This document shows, in pieces, positions 12,901-27,900 of a DNA stretch of 64,000 bases. A model generated the notes under the pieces. That model did not search any database, had not been told where the DNA came from, and was given only the letters and a program-made list of their open reading frames with translations. How positions within the stretch are numbered: the stretch's first letter is position 1; every line of letters starts with the position of its first letter. The translations under genes and the position numbers were made by a program. Source of the DNA: Ischnura elegans (Eukaryota; Arthropoda; Insecta; Odonata; Coenagrionidae); contig NC_060249.1 in NCBI RefSeq assembly GCF_921293095.1, forward strand, positions 77,573,907 to 77,637,906. Reading direction: 5' to 3'.

Positions 12901-15900
12901 ATAATTGTTGGCAAAAATTTACAGGAAATGTGAGTGAGAATAACATTACATGCACATTCAATCATAACTCAATGATATTTGATAGCATATGTAATTTAAT
13001 AATAGCATGGCTGCATACAGGTAAAACTTTTTCTAATTCTTAACTATTTTTATGTTAAGATTTATTTTTGGGAATTTCAGGATAAGCACAAAAAAGGCAG
13101 AAAATAAATTCTGATAATGGATGATCATAGTATGATGACTAGTGATGCATTCTTTATTCAGTTTAAATACTTGCCATTAACCCTTTCTTTACCATATTTA
13201 ATTCACCCAGCAGAAATCCCCTAAATATTTAGCTGAAAATAATAGAATATAGATTATGGTGAAAAGAATAGGAGGGATAATTATCTCATGTATATTATTT
13301 ATGAGTTTATAAACTTTTAGTCAAACTTAAGGGGTCAATCATATTTATTTAAAATATAACAATGCTTTATAGTCTGCATACCATAGAATGGCGCATGGGC
13401 CTGCCGATAACCTGAGTTGGTCCCATAGTCTTTATGGTCGGTCCTTTAATTCCTCCCCCCCGGCGCTTGCAGACCGACTCAGGTTGCTGGTGGGCCCTTG
13501 TGCCACCCTACGGTATACAGACTATAGTTTGCATACATTTTCTAATAACTGTTCACAAGTTCACAAACATATGCCCAAAAATATATTTAAATATTTTTAC
13601 TCAAATTTTATGGTTGCAGAATCAACGGACATTGTACATCCATGCCAGTAATCATTACTCCTATACATGACTGTTTAAAAGTTTATGTGACCCTTTAAAA
13701 CATAATCTGGTTGAAATTCAGATGATACATAAGAATATGGTAACAATATAACTGATGAAAACACATCTTTTCATGCCTAATCATACATTCATTACCACAG
13801 TGTATTATCAGAGTAGACTACATAATTCCTCACCTTTGTACCAAAATTCCCATGTAAAAGCTGATTCATACATTGCACCATCACTCAATGATTAATTTTA
13901 GGGAAAAACTAAAACGTCCACCATAAAAATTGGACATCAACTTGGGCAAGTAGCTATTATTAAATTCGTGTGAATTCCTTATTCAGCTTTAAGTACACCT
14001 TTAATCAAGTGGAAGTAAAAATACACAGTGCAGAGGTACCTTCAGGTATGAGTGCCCAAACATACAAGATATTTGGGATACAAGCTGTCGAACGAGAGAA
14101 ATTTTTCTTTGAAATACAAGTGAAATTTGAGATACAAGGAACAGCCAACTGCAGAGTTGCACATGGCAGAAAAGGTAAGACCAGCAAAGAGAAAAGCAGT
14201 GACCAAAATAAAGCATAAAGTAGCATTTATGTTGTGTGTAAGTTGCATTTAGGGGACCAAAATACAAATTGACAACATAAAACTAGTTTTTATTTCTTTA
14301 CATTCTCTTTTATTGTGTTTTTTTTAATATTCGTCATTTAAAAATACATTTTTCTTATTCAAAAAAAAAAAAACAAAAACAATAGAGATAGCATTTTTAT
14401 GACTGGAATGGATTAATGAAATTTCAATTAATTTCAATGGGGAAAACTGCTGTGCAGTATGAACAAATTGACATACGAGCAAGGTGTCAGATCAAATTAA
14501 ACTCTTATCTCAAGGTATCACTGCATAAAAATTCACTTTTTTCAATCTTTCACATTCCATTTCTCATAGCCTTAGATGGCCACACAAATAACCAAAAATG
14601 AAGAGCTCATATTGTAAGCAACACCTTCTCATTAACTCCCAGGTTCAGATTAACACACTTGGAGACCTCTAAGTAGGACAAGAGGTAAAACCTAACATTA
14701 TAGGGGAAGAAATTCACCATAGAAGATACTGAAAAAAATATTGTGGCACCTCAAAAGCCTTGTAGGATATAAGAAACTGCCTTTTTTGAATGATATTCAT
14801 AATCCAGCAAAATGTACACCAATCTTAAGAAGTAGCACTGGCTTAAATGAACATTAGGCAACAAGTTTAGAAAATTTCACATGAACATATAGATATATTA
14901 TGCTGGTTTCTACAACAACAATCTAGGTGTCCTTTACTTACATCAAAAATTTGCTAAATATGTGTAATTCCAATTATAAATGACAAGCAATAGTGCATAA
15001 TTTGCACAAAGTAATTTAAGCTACGGTGTGAAATAATAAACAATGAGAATTTTTACTACAGATTGTGAATTGGCTAATGTAAAAGTGCATAGTACCTGCC
15101 AAAAATAAAGCATTACAATGAATCAATAACTAGAACACCAAAAACTACATGCCTTTAGCAATTTTCCTATTAAATACATAAGCACATAAACATCAATGCC
15201 TACAATTTAGGACCCACTTTTTTACATTAACATTTTATGTTGCCTTCGGCAATACATACATACATTTTTGGGGTCTAGCTAAGAAGAGTACAAAACATTT
15301 CCCACTGTTTGGATCATAATGCATTTGAAAAAATATCACTAAGTGCTAAGGTATGGATACTGAATCACATGAAATGGTGCGGCTATCAAAAGAGAAATGC
15401 TACAATACATGGATCAAAGATAGAGGGATACATTTGAAAAGGGAAAAAGGTGCTCCTAGTTGATCTGAGAACTGTAGAATAGATATTGGTCTAGCATTGG
15501 AATTTTAAATTTAAGGATGGCTGAATACTCTACCACTAAATCAAAAAAACTTTAACTTAGGAGAATTTTAAAATGGGAAGTGTGGATGGGAAACCAAAAC
15601 TGGCAATAAAATGAAATAGCCAACTTACCACATAAGAGACAAAAACATCTGTTTGGGCCGAACAGTCATTTCCTCAGTACCCTCAAATCAACTCAATAAA
15701 ATACAAGATAATGTGTATCAGGCTAACTTAATAGAAATGCAATTTCAAACTATTGAAGTTTATTGCTTTGCTAAATTAGAAGGATCACATTCCACTTCTT
15801 TACTCAACCCTATTTCAAAGCTATGAACCCATGTAATGATAATCATTTTTCACATAAATGGTTTAATCTAAAGACACTAAATTATCACCTCCTTCTTTTA

Positions 15901-18900
15901 AAAAGTAAAAGCCTGATTGAAGATGATCTTAGGCTCAAGTAGGGATTATTTGATTCATCAAAGAGATTAAATGGCAAGTAGATCCTCCACCACAAAACAG
16001 GTCAGTAGCCTGAAATTTGCTTTGAGGGAGGGGTACTTGGGTGATATACAAGTTTCTTTTAACAGTAATTGTTGTCAATTAGCACGCATCAGAAAACCAT
16101 TTACAAATAATATCTAAATTTTTCTCACTTAGTGCTATCATCGCTTGCTGCCCATAGGCATTTGACTCCAAAATTCACCAGAATTTTTTTAAATTATACA
16201 CATAAGGGCTCCGGCAACAGTGTTAATTGAAAAGAAGATTTAATGATCTATAACTTTCCTCAAAGTGATTTGGAGGCAGTGATAATGAAATGTAACTGTA
16301 TCAAAAAATGGAGCGTCAGAGGATAGGTGCCTCTGGGCTAATGGCCTTCTCAGCAGGTGTATTGTAGGCATTCACAACAGCAGTAAAAATTTGATGGAGG
16401 AAGTGGGTAGAGGGCTGAAGCCCTCAAATCCTCCCCTCTCCCCTTCTGGCTATGCATCTGCCACCTAATAACTGACTTATTGAAGCATGGTTTATGCACA
16501 ACTTGCTTTTTGATAATTTTTCTGAAATGCCCTCACCATGACGAAGAGCACAGCGCAATTCAAGTATGTATTCCCAATAGTTTAAAATAGCTTGTTCATG
16601 CTCATAAGGAATAACACTAACGAGTTATGAATTCAATCAACTAGCATGTCACCAGGAATACAAAATGCAGTAAAAAGAAATAATTAAATTTTATTTTTCT
16701 GTGAAATTCAGACCACTTTACCACCAGTGCCATGAATGGCAACTATTTTAAAGGTATGTAAAACCACCGTGGATGAGAACATTTAGCAACTGAGTGGAAA
16801 ACATTCTTATGTAATATTCTTGAAATAAACCTTAAATGAGGGTCATTTTAAGGTTGGATTTTACTCATTTCCAATAAAGTTAGCTACAACAGCCCATAGT
16901 TACTGGTGAAACACCCATTGTCACCAAGAGTAAGAAAAGTAGACCACTGTGGTCCAGGGCAGGCTTTCACAGCAATCAGAAGGTGCTTGGAAACTAATTG
17001 TGAACCACCTTATTTGAAATCACTGAAGTTGGTTTGAATAAGCAGGATCTATTCAATTGTTTCAGCAACCTTATTATCTTACTGAGTTATGGTCCCCATG
17101 TTTAGCCAATATTCTGCCCAGAGCATTGACTTCACTTCCTCTCCTTTAAACTAATTTCAATTTTCTCCTGTATCCACCAGGATCACGTCGGCCGGTAAAT
17201 GATTATATTGCCATCAAAATTAACTAAAAGTAAGACAGTAACATTCTGTATTAAATGCTGAGCCCTGGGAACCAGAAGATAATGAAGATAGAGGGCAATC
17301 ACAATATTTAACATTAATAGAAAAATAACACCGCATAATTATCAGCAGTGTACTCCATGTATGTATGGAAATATGAACCTCAAACATGATATAGTACATG
17401 ATTGATTTGCTAGGCCAAAAATGGAGTGTCTCCAAATTGATAAACAGTATGGTAAAAAATGAAAACTGATTGAAAAAAAATTGAGACAAATACTAATTCC
17501 CTGTCCCCTAAATCCTCCCCAAAATAAGATAATATAAGACATCTAAACTCTGTCCCTCATTCACCCTAACAGCAATCCTATTTAATGCTTGAATGTGTAA
17601 TAAACTCCATTTATAATGTAATAAATGTAAAATTACTAAATGAAACACTATCATAATACATACGATTTTAATCTCGCCTCGATAAATAAAATTCATAGTT
17701 ATTTCATAAAGCCAATAAATTGATAAAAAGCAATGGTGAAATTACTTATGGCATCTTGGCCTGATAAATACATCAATTACCATGCAAAATGAATGTAATG
17801 AACTGATAATCTTGATAATGTGATAATGGCTACACACGCAAAGCATTGTCATGAGCACTTCTAATCAGCAAATAGGTAAACTAGGAAGAGCATTAAATAT
17901 CTAATTTATACCAACGTATCCACCTCTTCCATTTCTGCAGAAATTACAAATTCATCACTATCCACCAGAGGGTGCTGAATGCCTAATTATTACTAATCAG
18001 TGTTGCAGTAAAATTGAAAATTTTAAATCATGTACCAGTTTCAGACTTCATATCTGGTGAGAAATGGCCTTCTTGCCATAGTCCTTTGTTACAGCAAAAA
18101 ATCACACTTCATGTGTTCTTCACAGTAGTTTTGAAATGTGGAAATGTAAACTTTCACAAGGAGCTGTAATCCCCTCCATATTTCTGGCACATCCATTTTC
18201 TGTCTTCGTTAATGGTCAACACTTGCATGATGGTAGAAAGATATATTCAGAGTGCAGTAACTGAGGACATTTACATTTCACTATGAAAGATTGGGTTCCA
18301 CTATGTCTACAACATTCAATACATGGTAGTCAAGATTTTAGAATTTACATAATATTTGAAATTCATTCCAAAAAAAGTGAATATTAGTTGACACAGTTTT
18401 GATGCATATTTCTCACTATGTAATAAGAAACCATTTACGGCTGTAAAAGTTTGTATAAAATCCAATCAATGGTAACACACACATTAAAAAAATAAACAAT
18501 AAAAATATGAAATTGGAATATTTTGAAGAAAACACAAGGTAAAGGGAAAGAAGAATGTAAGAGTGCTCACAAACTGTAACAAGAATCATTCAAAGCTGTA
18601 TTGATGACTTGAAAATATGTAACATGACTGTTAAAAACATGGTATTACTCATGGATTAAAGGTAAAGGTTGGCACAACTGCACATGCTAAACTGGCATTG
18701 GAAAAAATACAAAAAAAGACTACCAATGAAAATACACTTATGCCATTAACACTCACCAATGAATGGATAAATAAATTGTAGGGCAGCAAGAAATAAATAT
18801 CCAGCCTGACCAAATGCAGCGTAAACAAGCCCAGGGTAAGAAAATCCCCCATCAGTGCCGATAAGTCCAGCTCTTCCAGCAGCAAGATGGGCCCCTCGAA

Positions 18901-21900
18901 CCATTAATACAAGAGAATAGTCCGTAACAACTGCCATTAGCAGCAACAGGACAAGTCCCAAGCCAAAGCCTGCTTGATGTAATGCATACGGCATACCTAA
19001 TTAGGATAGAAGATAGAAAATGATTGAAAGCAGAAGTATACATCATAAATGAAAGATCTTTTGCAGATTTCACAAAAAAAACTTGATATGAGGGGAAAGG
19101 TAATTATGAGGTGGTAGTTTTAAGTAGGATAATGCCCTAGGATTAAGGTGTGGAAAGGGGAAGATTTCACGGTGGTGACACTTCATCCTTGTGGAAGACT
19201 CCCAGGGTCTATCAATGAGGTCTCACGTCTTTACCTTGGTATCTACAGTCCTCTGGATTTGGGAGGAAGTGTAGCGGATGGGGTTTTCAAGACAAAATTT
19301 GAAGGAGTGTAATGATCATTGGCTTTTCTATTGGATGGAAATATCGGGTAGGGGTTGGAGAAATAGCCACAAACCTCCACGCTCCCTAATTATTTTTTAG
19401 TAGAATCAGCGAAGGATTTGCCATCAATGATGGAATGGTTCCACCACATCTCACACATGAAACAAACATTCTTAAGTATACACATACTAAGGCCATAATC
19501 AAAAGGGGGAGAAAATCACACTCTCTCAGGCATTGAACTCCCTACAATTAATGGTTAAGACAGTTTTAAGTACAACCTTATCAAAAAAGAACCCTTAAAA
19601 AGTAAATAGGGATGATAAAGGGATCTGGAGGGGACCCCACCTCCACCCCTTCCCCACGTAACAGGAAAATTTTTGAAAACTGACATGCCTGGAAAAACAT
19701 TTTACACCATTTTGGCACTTAAATTTGGGTTTCACTCGTAATTCTGCAGGAAATCATCACAGCAGGGAAAAAATTAGTAAATATGCTATAAAATTTTCTG
19801 AGGCTTGGGAGGGGATCTGTTCCCTCAATCCCCCTCCCCCATGGTTACACCACTGCCCCCAAAAATGAACTCCCCCTACTAAACCCACAGAAAATTTTTC
19901 TTGGCACAGTTTCCGTACATAAATAAAATTCCTCCTTCTGATCTCATTTTCAAGAATGTAGAGAAGAAAATTAAAATTATCGAGCATTTACACAGATATA
20001 GAGTACCTGATGCATGGTAAGGTGAAAAATTTCATAATCCATTATTTCCTCGGCAAATAGGATTTTAAAACAAGAGTGATGTTTCCATTATATAAGAAAA
20101 CAGTTTGGGCTCAAGGAATGGGAAAATTGCAGACGAAGACGGGGTTATGCTGGTTGCATATATTTCCCGGATAGTCTACCGGAAAAAATATTCTCTTCCC
20201 TCATCATTCCGCAAGTGATTGACCAAAAATCTGGAGCTTACATTAGGAAACATACGGAGCAGCACCGAACAACAGAGATGGATGCAAGGTCGAAGGCGAA
20301 CTCGAGCTGACTACCAAGACACTGAACGCATATGGAGCAATAGGCTCAGCGAAAAGTGAAGCCTATTGTGTCACCGAGTATATTACCTGGTGGTCAAGCA
20401 GTGGCTCTTGCAACCCATGCTTCGGCGGAGCTTTACTATCCTCAGTTTTTCTAATCTAAATCCGACCTTTCTAGACAATTGATTCAACGAAAATATAAGT
20501 TTAAATGTACAGTCAATTTTAAAAATTTACAACTACGGCAAAAAGGGGGTGCGTATTTCATGATTTCTCCAGTGTGTGGGATACATTGATTTAGATATAA
20601 CACTCCAGACGCTTTTTGAGGGACATTCGAAATGTTGCATCTGATTAGTTGGTACAAGTTTGGATTTTGTGTTGATTTTATGCCAATTTTTAGCGCACTC
20701 ATACACGGTAAAAACTTCGACAGTGCAATATCGCCTTAATGTAGTTGACTTTTGTAGAATTATCGGCGGTACTAGTTTTTACTGATATGCTGCACTGGTT
20801 TCTGTCGTTTATCTTTGAATAGTTTGGGGTGCCAGCATAACCGCGAGAGAAGATTTGGAAAAAAATAACAAAATTATTTCGTGATTTGGTTCAAAAAGAT
20901 CGATTCTTCCACATATTAAATTGAGTCATATGGAAGAAGTAGCAAAATTCGACCTCTCGGTACAGCTTTCTTGTGCGAGATGAATCCGCTGGCCATGGGC
21001 GGTTTGTGAACACATGTGGGCACATGGGCATTAGTCTTCGTGGCGCTCTCAACTTTTTAGGGTGTCTGAGAGCTCAGCAATTCCTTTCCAGGAAATAAGT
21101 ATACGATTTTTTTACCTCGAAAAATCAGAAGAAACGATACGTCTCGCATAAATATAGTATGTTTAACGGGTGAATAGCAATTTTTGTAGAAAAACTAAAT
21201 AATGGCATTATTTCAATTTTTCTCGGAAATGGGGGATCCACTCCTCCAAGGAGAGCATTTACAGGAAGAGAACAGTGTGCCGGGTCCTCAAGTGGGCGAT
21301 GGTCAATCAAATCCTGCTACAATCCCTCACATAGGTACAGGGGCGCAGCTTAGAATTAAGGCTGGGTGGGGTTTAAGTACAACTAATACTGGAGTGTGTG
21401 GGGGTATGGAATACCCACCAGGATAAGCGGTAGGTGCGAGATTAATTAATAAATTGCGGAATTTTAAGATAAATGGTTCAAAATGGTGAGTTATACGGCT
21501 TTCTGAGGGATATTTTATTAATCCTTACACTATTCTATTAGTAATAGCAATCCAATTAAGTAAAATGGATTAAACTTAAAACTTCTCTGAGCTCTGGGGA
21601 GGTTTTATCCCCCAAACCCCCTCGCTGCGCCACTACATAGGTAGACCAAGTATGGCCGGGTTTGACCGACCGTAATGTGCTATTTTGCAACGATGTACAT
21701 GTAAAATTTTCACCAATTAGGGACTTCAATAAATGCTTGGCTGAACTCCATTGTCTCACAATGCGTATCTAAAATGTTTCGTCATCTCGTAAAACTTAGC
21801 GGCTTATCTCCCAACACCTACCGCCATCACGCCTATTTAAGCGGCTTGCGGTGAGGTATGCATATGTAAATGAAGTCTCTCCCACTTAACTGCGGCTGCG

Positions 21901-24900
21901 CTCCTCAAATGGGCCACGTATCCCCACGAAAAAAAAATAAAAAATTAAACAATGTACTTTTTTAACTTTATTAGAAATACCTAAATCTAACGGTTTCGAC
22001 ACCTTCTTTTACGGGATAACAAGGGTACTAGACAAATAAAACGAGTGTGTCGATTCCGGTAGGGTTTGGTATTTCCAATAAAGTGTGAAAAAATACCAGT
22101 TATTTTTTTCTCTTATCACGTCACTTTTTCATGTAGTATCGCCTGATTCGATTCATTTTACTGCGTATCCTCGGCAAGAATCGGCCCCGATACCGCATTT
22201 GTGTCGCTCAGAGGCACTTTTAATTAGTCGCTGCGTCACGTCGACCCTCTCATTGGCTGATGTTCAAACGTATCTCGGGATCCCAGTAGCGGATACAGAA
22301 AAAACTCAAGGGGGGGGGGGGCGCAAAATATATCTTGAGTTGTCTTTACTTTTGTTGAAATAAAAAATGATCAAGTCATAGGCAGAGTATAAGAAAATTT
22401 TATTTAAAGTGATTATACACATGTAAAAGACAATGCCATCTTATGATATAAAAAAGTTACAATTGTGGTTTTGTATCCGCCACTGCGGGATCCATACAAA
22501 GTCAAGATGTAGTGCGAAGAAGACTCTCACGCCCTTTTTATTGATTTCCACTGATCATTCGCATGAAAATTTCTGCCCAAATTTTGTCACTCGTAGGGAT
22601 TCACGGATTTTTAAAAATACAGATGGCCACGGTAAACCGAAAATTCGGTGATTTTCCGGCCCCAGCAGCGGAGGAAGTTCGCGGGTTCTAGTCCCACCGG
22701 GTTCTTACTAGATAAATAATAAGTTATATTGACGTTATTATTGATATTTAATATACATTTCATATGTGCTTGCATTACTAACATTCTACGGAAGACAACA
22801 GTACCAATCAATTTTCAATTGACTCACTGGTTTCGAAGTTAGCAGAGGTTTGCGTTGTTTACAACAACTCCGTTAATTTTTGTGGTTTAAACAATTTGTT
22901 TTCGGCAAACTGCTAGTAATAGATGTTGCTTCTTTATATCAAAATTGCAAGTTATAGGAACGAAAACTACGGGAATGCCAAGCGCTCAAAGTTTGGCACC
23001 TTGATTTTACGCGCAAAAAACGGGTACTTTTTCGAGAAAAAATTAAGTACAGGATTTACTATTGAGCCAAAGAATTTTTAAAGTACATGATATAACGTAG
23101 AACTAAATTCTCTTTCGTATGCTTTTTATTGCATTGAAATCGATTGCTTCATTTAGACGCTAGAGCTCCTAAAACTCGAGTATCTTGCTTTTTTTTACAG
23201 ACAAGTGTGTGAGGTCCCACAGTGTTCATAAGTATGCTAAGTCCAACCGGATAGGCAGGTAGTTATGAATGTAAATTTCGGTTGGTCCAGTCTCTAGAAA
23301 ATCTTAAACAAGCTAAATCTTCTAAGATTCCAGGGGCGTACGGGGTAACAAGAATCGACCGCGACGCAAGAAACGTTTGGACATAATTTATCAAGGTAAA
23401 ATAACATACTCTACCCATCATCGGATCCACGGATTTATAAAAACCCTTTCGTGTCTTTACCCACGGCTTTAGAAAAACCCCTTACGAGAACTTTGAGAAC
23501 CCGAGGACAAAGATTTCAGGTAATTCCAAACTGAACAAAATGTTTTGTAAGCCTAAATGCATGGATAAAAAGAGAATTTGAGAATAAAAGGATAGAGGAA
23601 GACGTAAACGCTCATTTAATCCATTTGAATAAACACTGCCATCTCTTTTAGCGCCTCGAGAAAGCCACCTACGCAGGAGCAAGGAATTTCGGGGTGGAAA
23701 TTTTCCACTCGTAACCTAGGAGAGGGAAGACATCGCTAGGGAAGATGATAACCGCTTGGCGAAGATGCTCAAGGGAGCCGACCCACACCAGGCGGTGGGG
23801 AACAGGGAGAGGATGGTTACGTAACGGCTTAGGCGGTTCCCGTTGCATCCACCGAGAGGACCATCACAAACGTAACGACCACCAAGCAGAGAGGCGTGGA
23901 GAGTCAGCCGGAAGATGCATCACAAACTGTGTAGCAAGGGCACCACTAACAGAGCAGATCTTCCATGTTCAGTGCCAAAATGGACAGATTGATATTAAAA
24001 ATAGGATGACATTGAGCCTTTCGTGTAATGACACTTTTATTTATCGGGAGTTTACTAAGTCTCGCCGGCATACGGTGATTTGTAAATCGGTTACACAATC
24101 CTATATTCCTTTGGGCAAAGTTTGCGCACAATGGTTTACTAATATTGATTATTACGCTGATGTTAGTACACCCTGACATTAATATTACTTATCTTTCTAA
24201 TATTATCAATATTGACAATTTGGAATTCATATTACGCTTCTTGACCAACTTGAAACTTTTTTATTGCTAATTGGAGAAAATAATAAGAAGTCACTCTAAA
24301 ATAAATAAATGTTTAAAATCTCTATATTGTCCAAATAATAGACATTTGAAAATTGACTGCTTACTTCGTGTTCACCCTAATGGCCATTTTCTTTCTTTCT
24401 TGGGTAGTAACTTCATAAAAAATTTACTTCGAAAATTGAAAAAAGCCAATATGTAAATATTTCATGCAGGGCCAATATGTACGTCTTGAGTAGCATCTCA
24501 TTACAAAACTACTATGTGCAGTCGAAATACTTGATGGTATGGCGGATGAATGATATGGTTGATGGTATGGGCGCAAGGCAACAAAATGTAGGGATACGTT
24601 GGCAAAAGGAATATATTCTTATCATTCAGAATTAATTTATAATTTTAAACTCAACTTCTTCATTTAATGAAAATTGGTTGCTTGTATCACATTACAAATT
24701 CATATTCACTATTCAATTTCTAAAATGTCTTGGTGAGCGAGTAGTGCTCTTTCACTAAAACATCTTACAAGTAAAAAATTCTGAAATTTTTACTTGTAAG
24801 ATGTAAATTCATACTTTTAATAATTTTGCAAAGTAACAATGAAAAATTTCATACATTAATTAGTTACATTGTGTTTGAATGGTGATGAAGTTAATAAAAA

Positions 24901-27900
24901 AGAAGTGAAAATATTTCCGGGGTTTGTATCTATGTTAGATCTCATTGCTGCTGAAAACACTACGGCTTGTCGACGAATGTAAAACAACGCTAGGGGATGC
25001 AAAACCGTATGACACTGGAGCAGAAAAATGATGCCTCCTCCCCACTCCTATGCCATTCTTGTTAGCAGGGAGCTGGTTACTTAGCGACAGAGAAATAAAA
25101 GTAGTTCTCGGTACGCTCCAAGAATCTGCCTTGATGAGCGTCAGCGGAGTAACGCGCAAGAGTCACGCGCGAGAAGCATGGCATTCCGTGGATGTGCTCT
25201 ATGAATGAGAAAAATACCAACAAAGCACCGGCAGCTACATTTTCTACTGGGAATGCTAAGCGCCGCGATAAAATAATACGCCAGATGGAGAGAGAAATTG
25301 ACGTTCCATCCGACAGAAGGAGAGCTACGCATGAAATGCTCTCCATTAAGCACTCAAGTGGGAATCGGGTCTCTGGAAAATCTCAGCCACCGACGGGATT
25401 CGAACCCGGACCGACTAGGTGAGAAGCCAACACTATCCCGATCGTCTGAGAAACCTAGGTCGTAGCTGAGTAAAGCATCGAAGTTAATACCAAACATACA
25501 GAATACGAGGCCATGTACATACGATGTATGGACCACCTCAGGTTGACATATAAAATATTATTAGATAAATTATATTGAATTGGAGCAGATAATGAGGATA
25601 TGTTTCCCTTGTCCGCTCAAGCGGCGATGTCTAGGCATTCGGTGACAGACGACGTGATTGAACACGAGAAATTTCGAGGTTATTTTGATCATGTGTCTAC
25701 TGGCACGGATGCGTGGTTGAGTAAAAACGGCTCTTAGAAGGAACATATGGGGGAAATTTCACATACATTAATAAAAAGAGGGACAATGAATTGATTCGTT
25801 TTGATTGCTGCAGTTATTTCTATCAGTAAATATAGGATTACATGGGTCAGTCCATCCCCCATTTCAATTAAATTATTTCTTCAGATCGACAAACGGTCCA
25901 ATGCTATCAATTTTTCCCTGTTATCTTCCTTCTCTATGCTATTGATTTCGACCCTTACGAATCATCATGGCCGGCACACCTATTTATATGAAATTTCCAT
26001 TATTAATTCGTAATAAACACTGTGGTCTCTTCCCTTCAACACCTGCTTAATTAAAATCGTTCCCTTTGCTACATTTCACAGCATCCCCTCTGCACTTAAT
26101 GCATGCTCTATCCACGCCATCTCACCTTCTATAGGTTTCGTCTATTCGTCCACCATATCTAAAACTTCTCCGTCCATCAAATATTCTCCATCATACATCT
26201 CAGATATCTTCATCTCATTCTCCTTTCAAAGCGTCCACGTATCTGTACCGCAAAGCGCTACACTCCATACTACACTCTTCAATGGTTCAATGGTCTCTTC
26301 TGTACTCTCTCTCATTAAAAACCCTCTCATCAACGCCGTAATTCATAGATACTTTCTTTTTCAACGCAATTCTCATCACTCAAATGAGTGGTTCAATCAG
26401 TAAAATGCTTCCACCCGCTCAAATTTGTGACCATTTCGGCCTCAAGTGTTTACTGCTTATTTGTAATAAAAAATTCCACGGTAAAGAGCACATTAGTTCC
26501 ATATGCCAAGATAAACCGCGCATAAATTCCACAAACCTTCGTCTCGCTGGGATAGAGGGCAATGAAAAAGAAAAACCCGGATGTTATTCCCAATAAATAT
26601 TAGTTGAGTTTGATAGAAGCAAGGTTTAGGGACCCTACTTCCGACTTTAATAATCTCTAAACCTTGGATTCATCCATTTATACTTTAGAAAAAGACTCAA
26701 CGGCGAACGATTGGAATAGTTCCCGTCAATTAGAAAGTTACGAAATTATTAAGAAATTATTTTATAATCCATAGCACGACCGAACGGTTTACGGATTCTA
26801 GTAAATAAAACCTTCGCTCGAAAAATAGGAATAAAATATGTAATGAGGAATGTCAATTTTTAGTAACAGAACAGTTTGGAGGTGTGATAAAAAAGGGGAA
26901 TCGCAACGGTAAATCCGAAATGGGACACACCCAAACGCCTGCTGACCTGGGAAATCCCGAACATCAATAAGCCAAACGGACACAAAAGATTGATATAAAT
27001 GGTGAAGCATACAGCATATTTTAACGACTAATTGACGACGACCAATAACGACGAAATAATAGTATTGTAACGACGGCCAATTCACAGCGAAGTACAGAGG
27101 GAATGTAAAGACACTTCGAAGGTCATAGGAGATATAATTTCCATTTAACAAGGTAGTGCTAACATTAATGGTGGGATTGGGATGATGATAGGAAGTCAAG
27201 GAGGTAATAATTTGGCTAATAAAACGCAGAATACATAAAACATGAAGCACCGTGACGGTGAAGAAATGATGTCAGAGTAAAATGGCGACGAATACAGTCT
27301 CCATCGATTGTAAATTTTCGTGAGAGCGGAAGAAATGAATTTGGAATAAGGAAGCGGTAAAAAGCGATGATAGAGATTTTGAAAAAGATACGTTTTGCGA
27401 ATAAATTTTCTTATACGACTCACAATCAATATTTAGTGCCAATAGGTATCAGCTATCAGGTACTCTCATAGCCACCTATTTGGATTCTAGCACGGTGGAA
27501 ATTATGAAATATTGTAAGTTAACAGATAAGGCCAAAATTTATGTACATTTATAAAAAAAACCGATTAGAAATACAACAGCTAAAAGTTAAATTTTTTCCG
27601 TAAAACGATAAGGGGGTGAAATAAGTCTAGCTAAGAATTCGCAGCTTCTTTAGAGGTGACGTATTTCCCATGCACAAGTGGATGACAACGTACAACGAAA
27701 AATAAAAACTCAAGACCCACTCAAGCATTCCATTAAAACGATAAATTCACCAAAAAGAGGTCCAAAGGCAACTCAAGGCAAAACTCAAATCGTCCACCAG
27801 CTACTACAGCCTATAATTTCTAACTCATAGTTTTATTATGAGTATAAATATTACTGAGAGTAACAATCAATAATCCACTTCCATGCTCATAAAAATTTGA

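Noticed and set aside
20143-20842. 11-bp inverted pair GGTTATGCTGG / CCAGCATAACC as ends of a 700-bp element
   Set aside because: Similarity does not extend beyond about 12 bp and no target duplication is seen.
26798-27250. 150-codon open frame on the minus strand, possible nested gene
   Set aside because: No domain, no conserved motif and no promoter or splice evidence; amino-acid composition follows AT-rich intron sequence.
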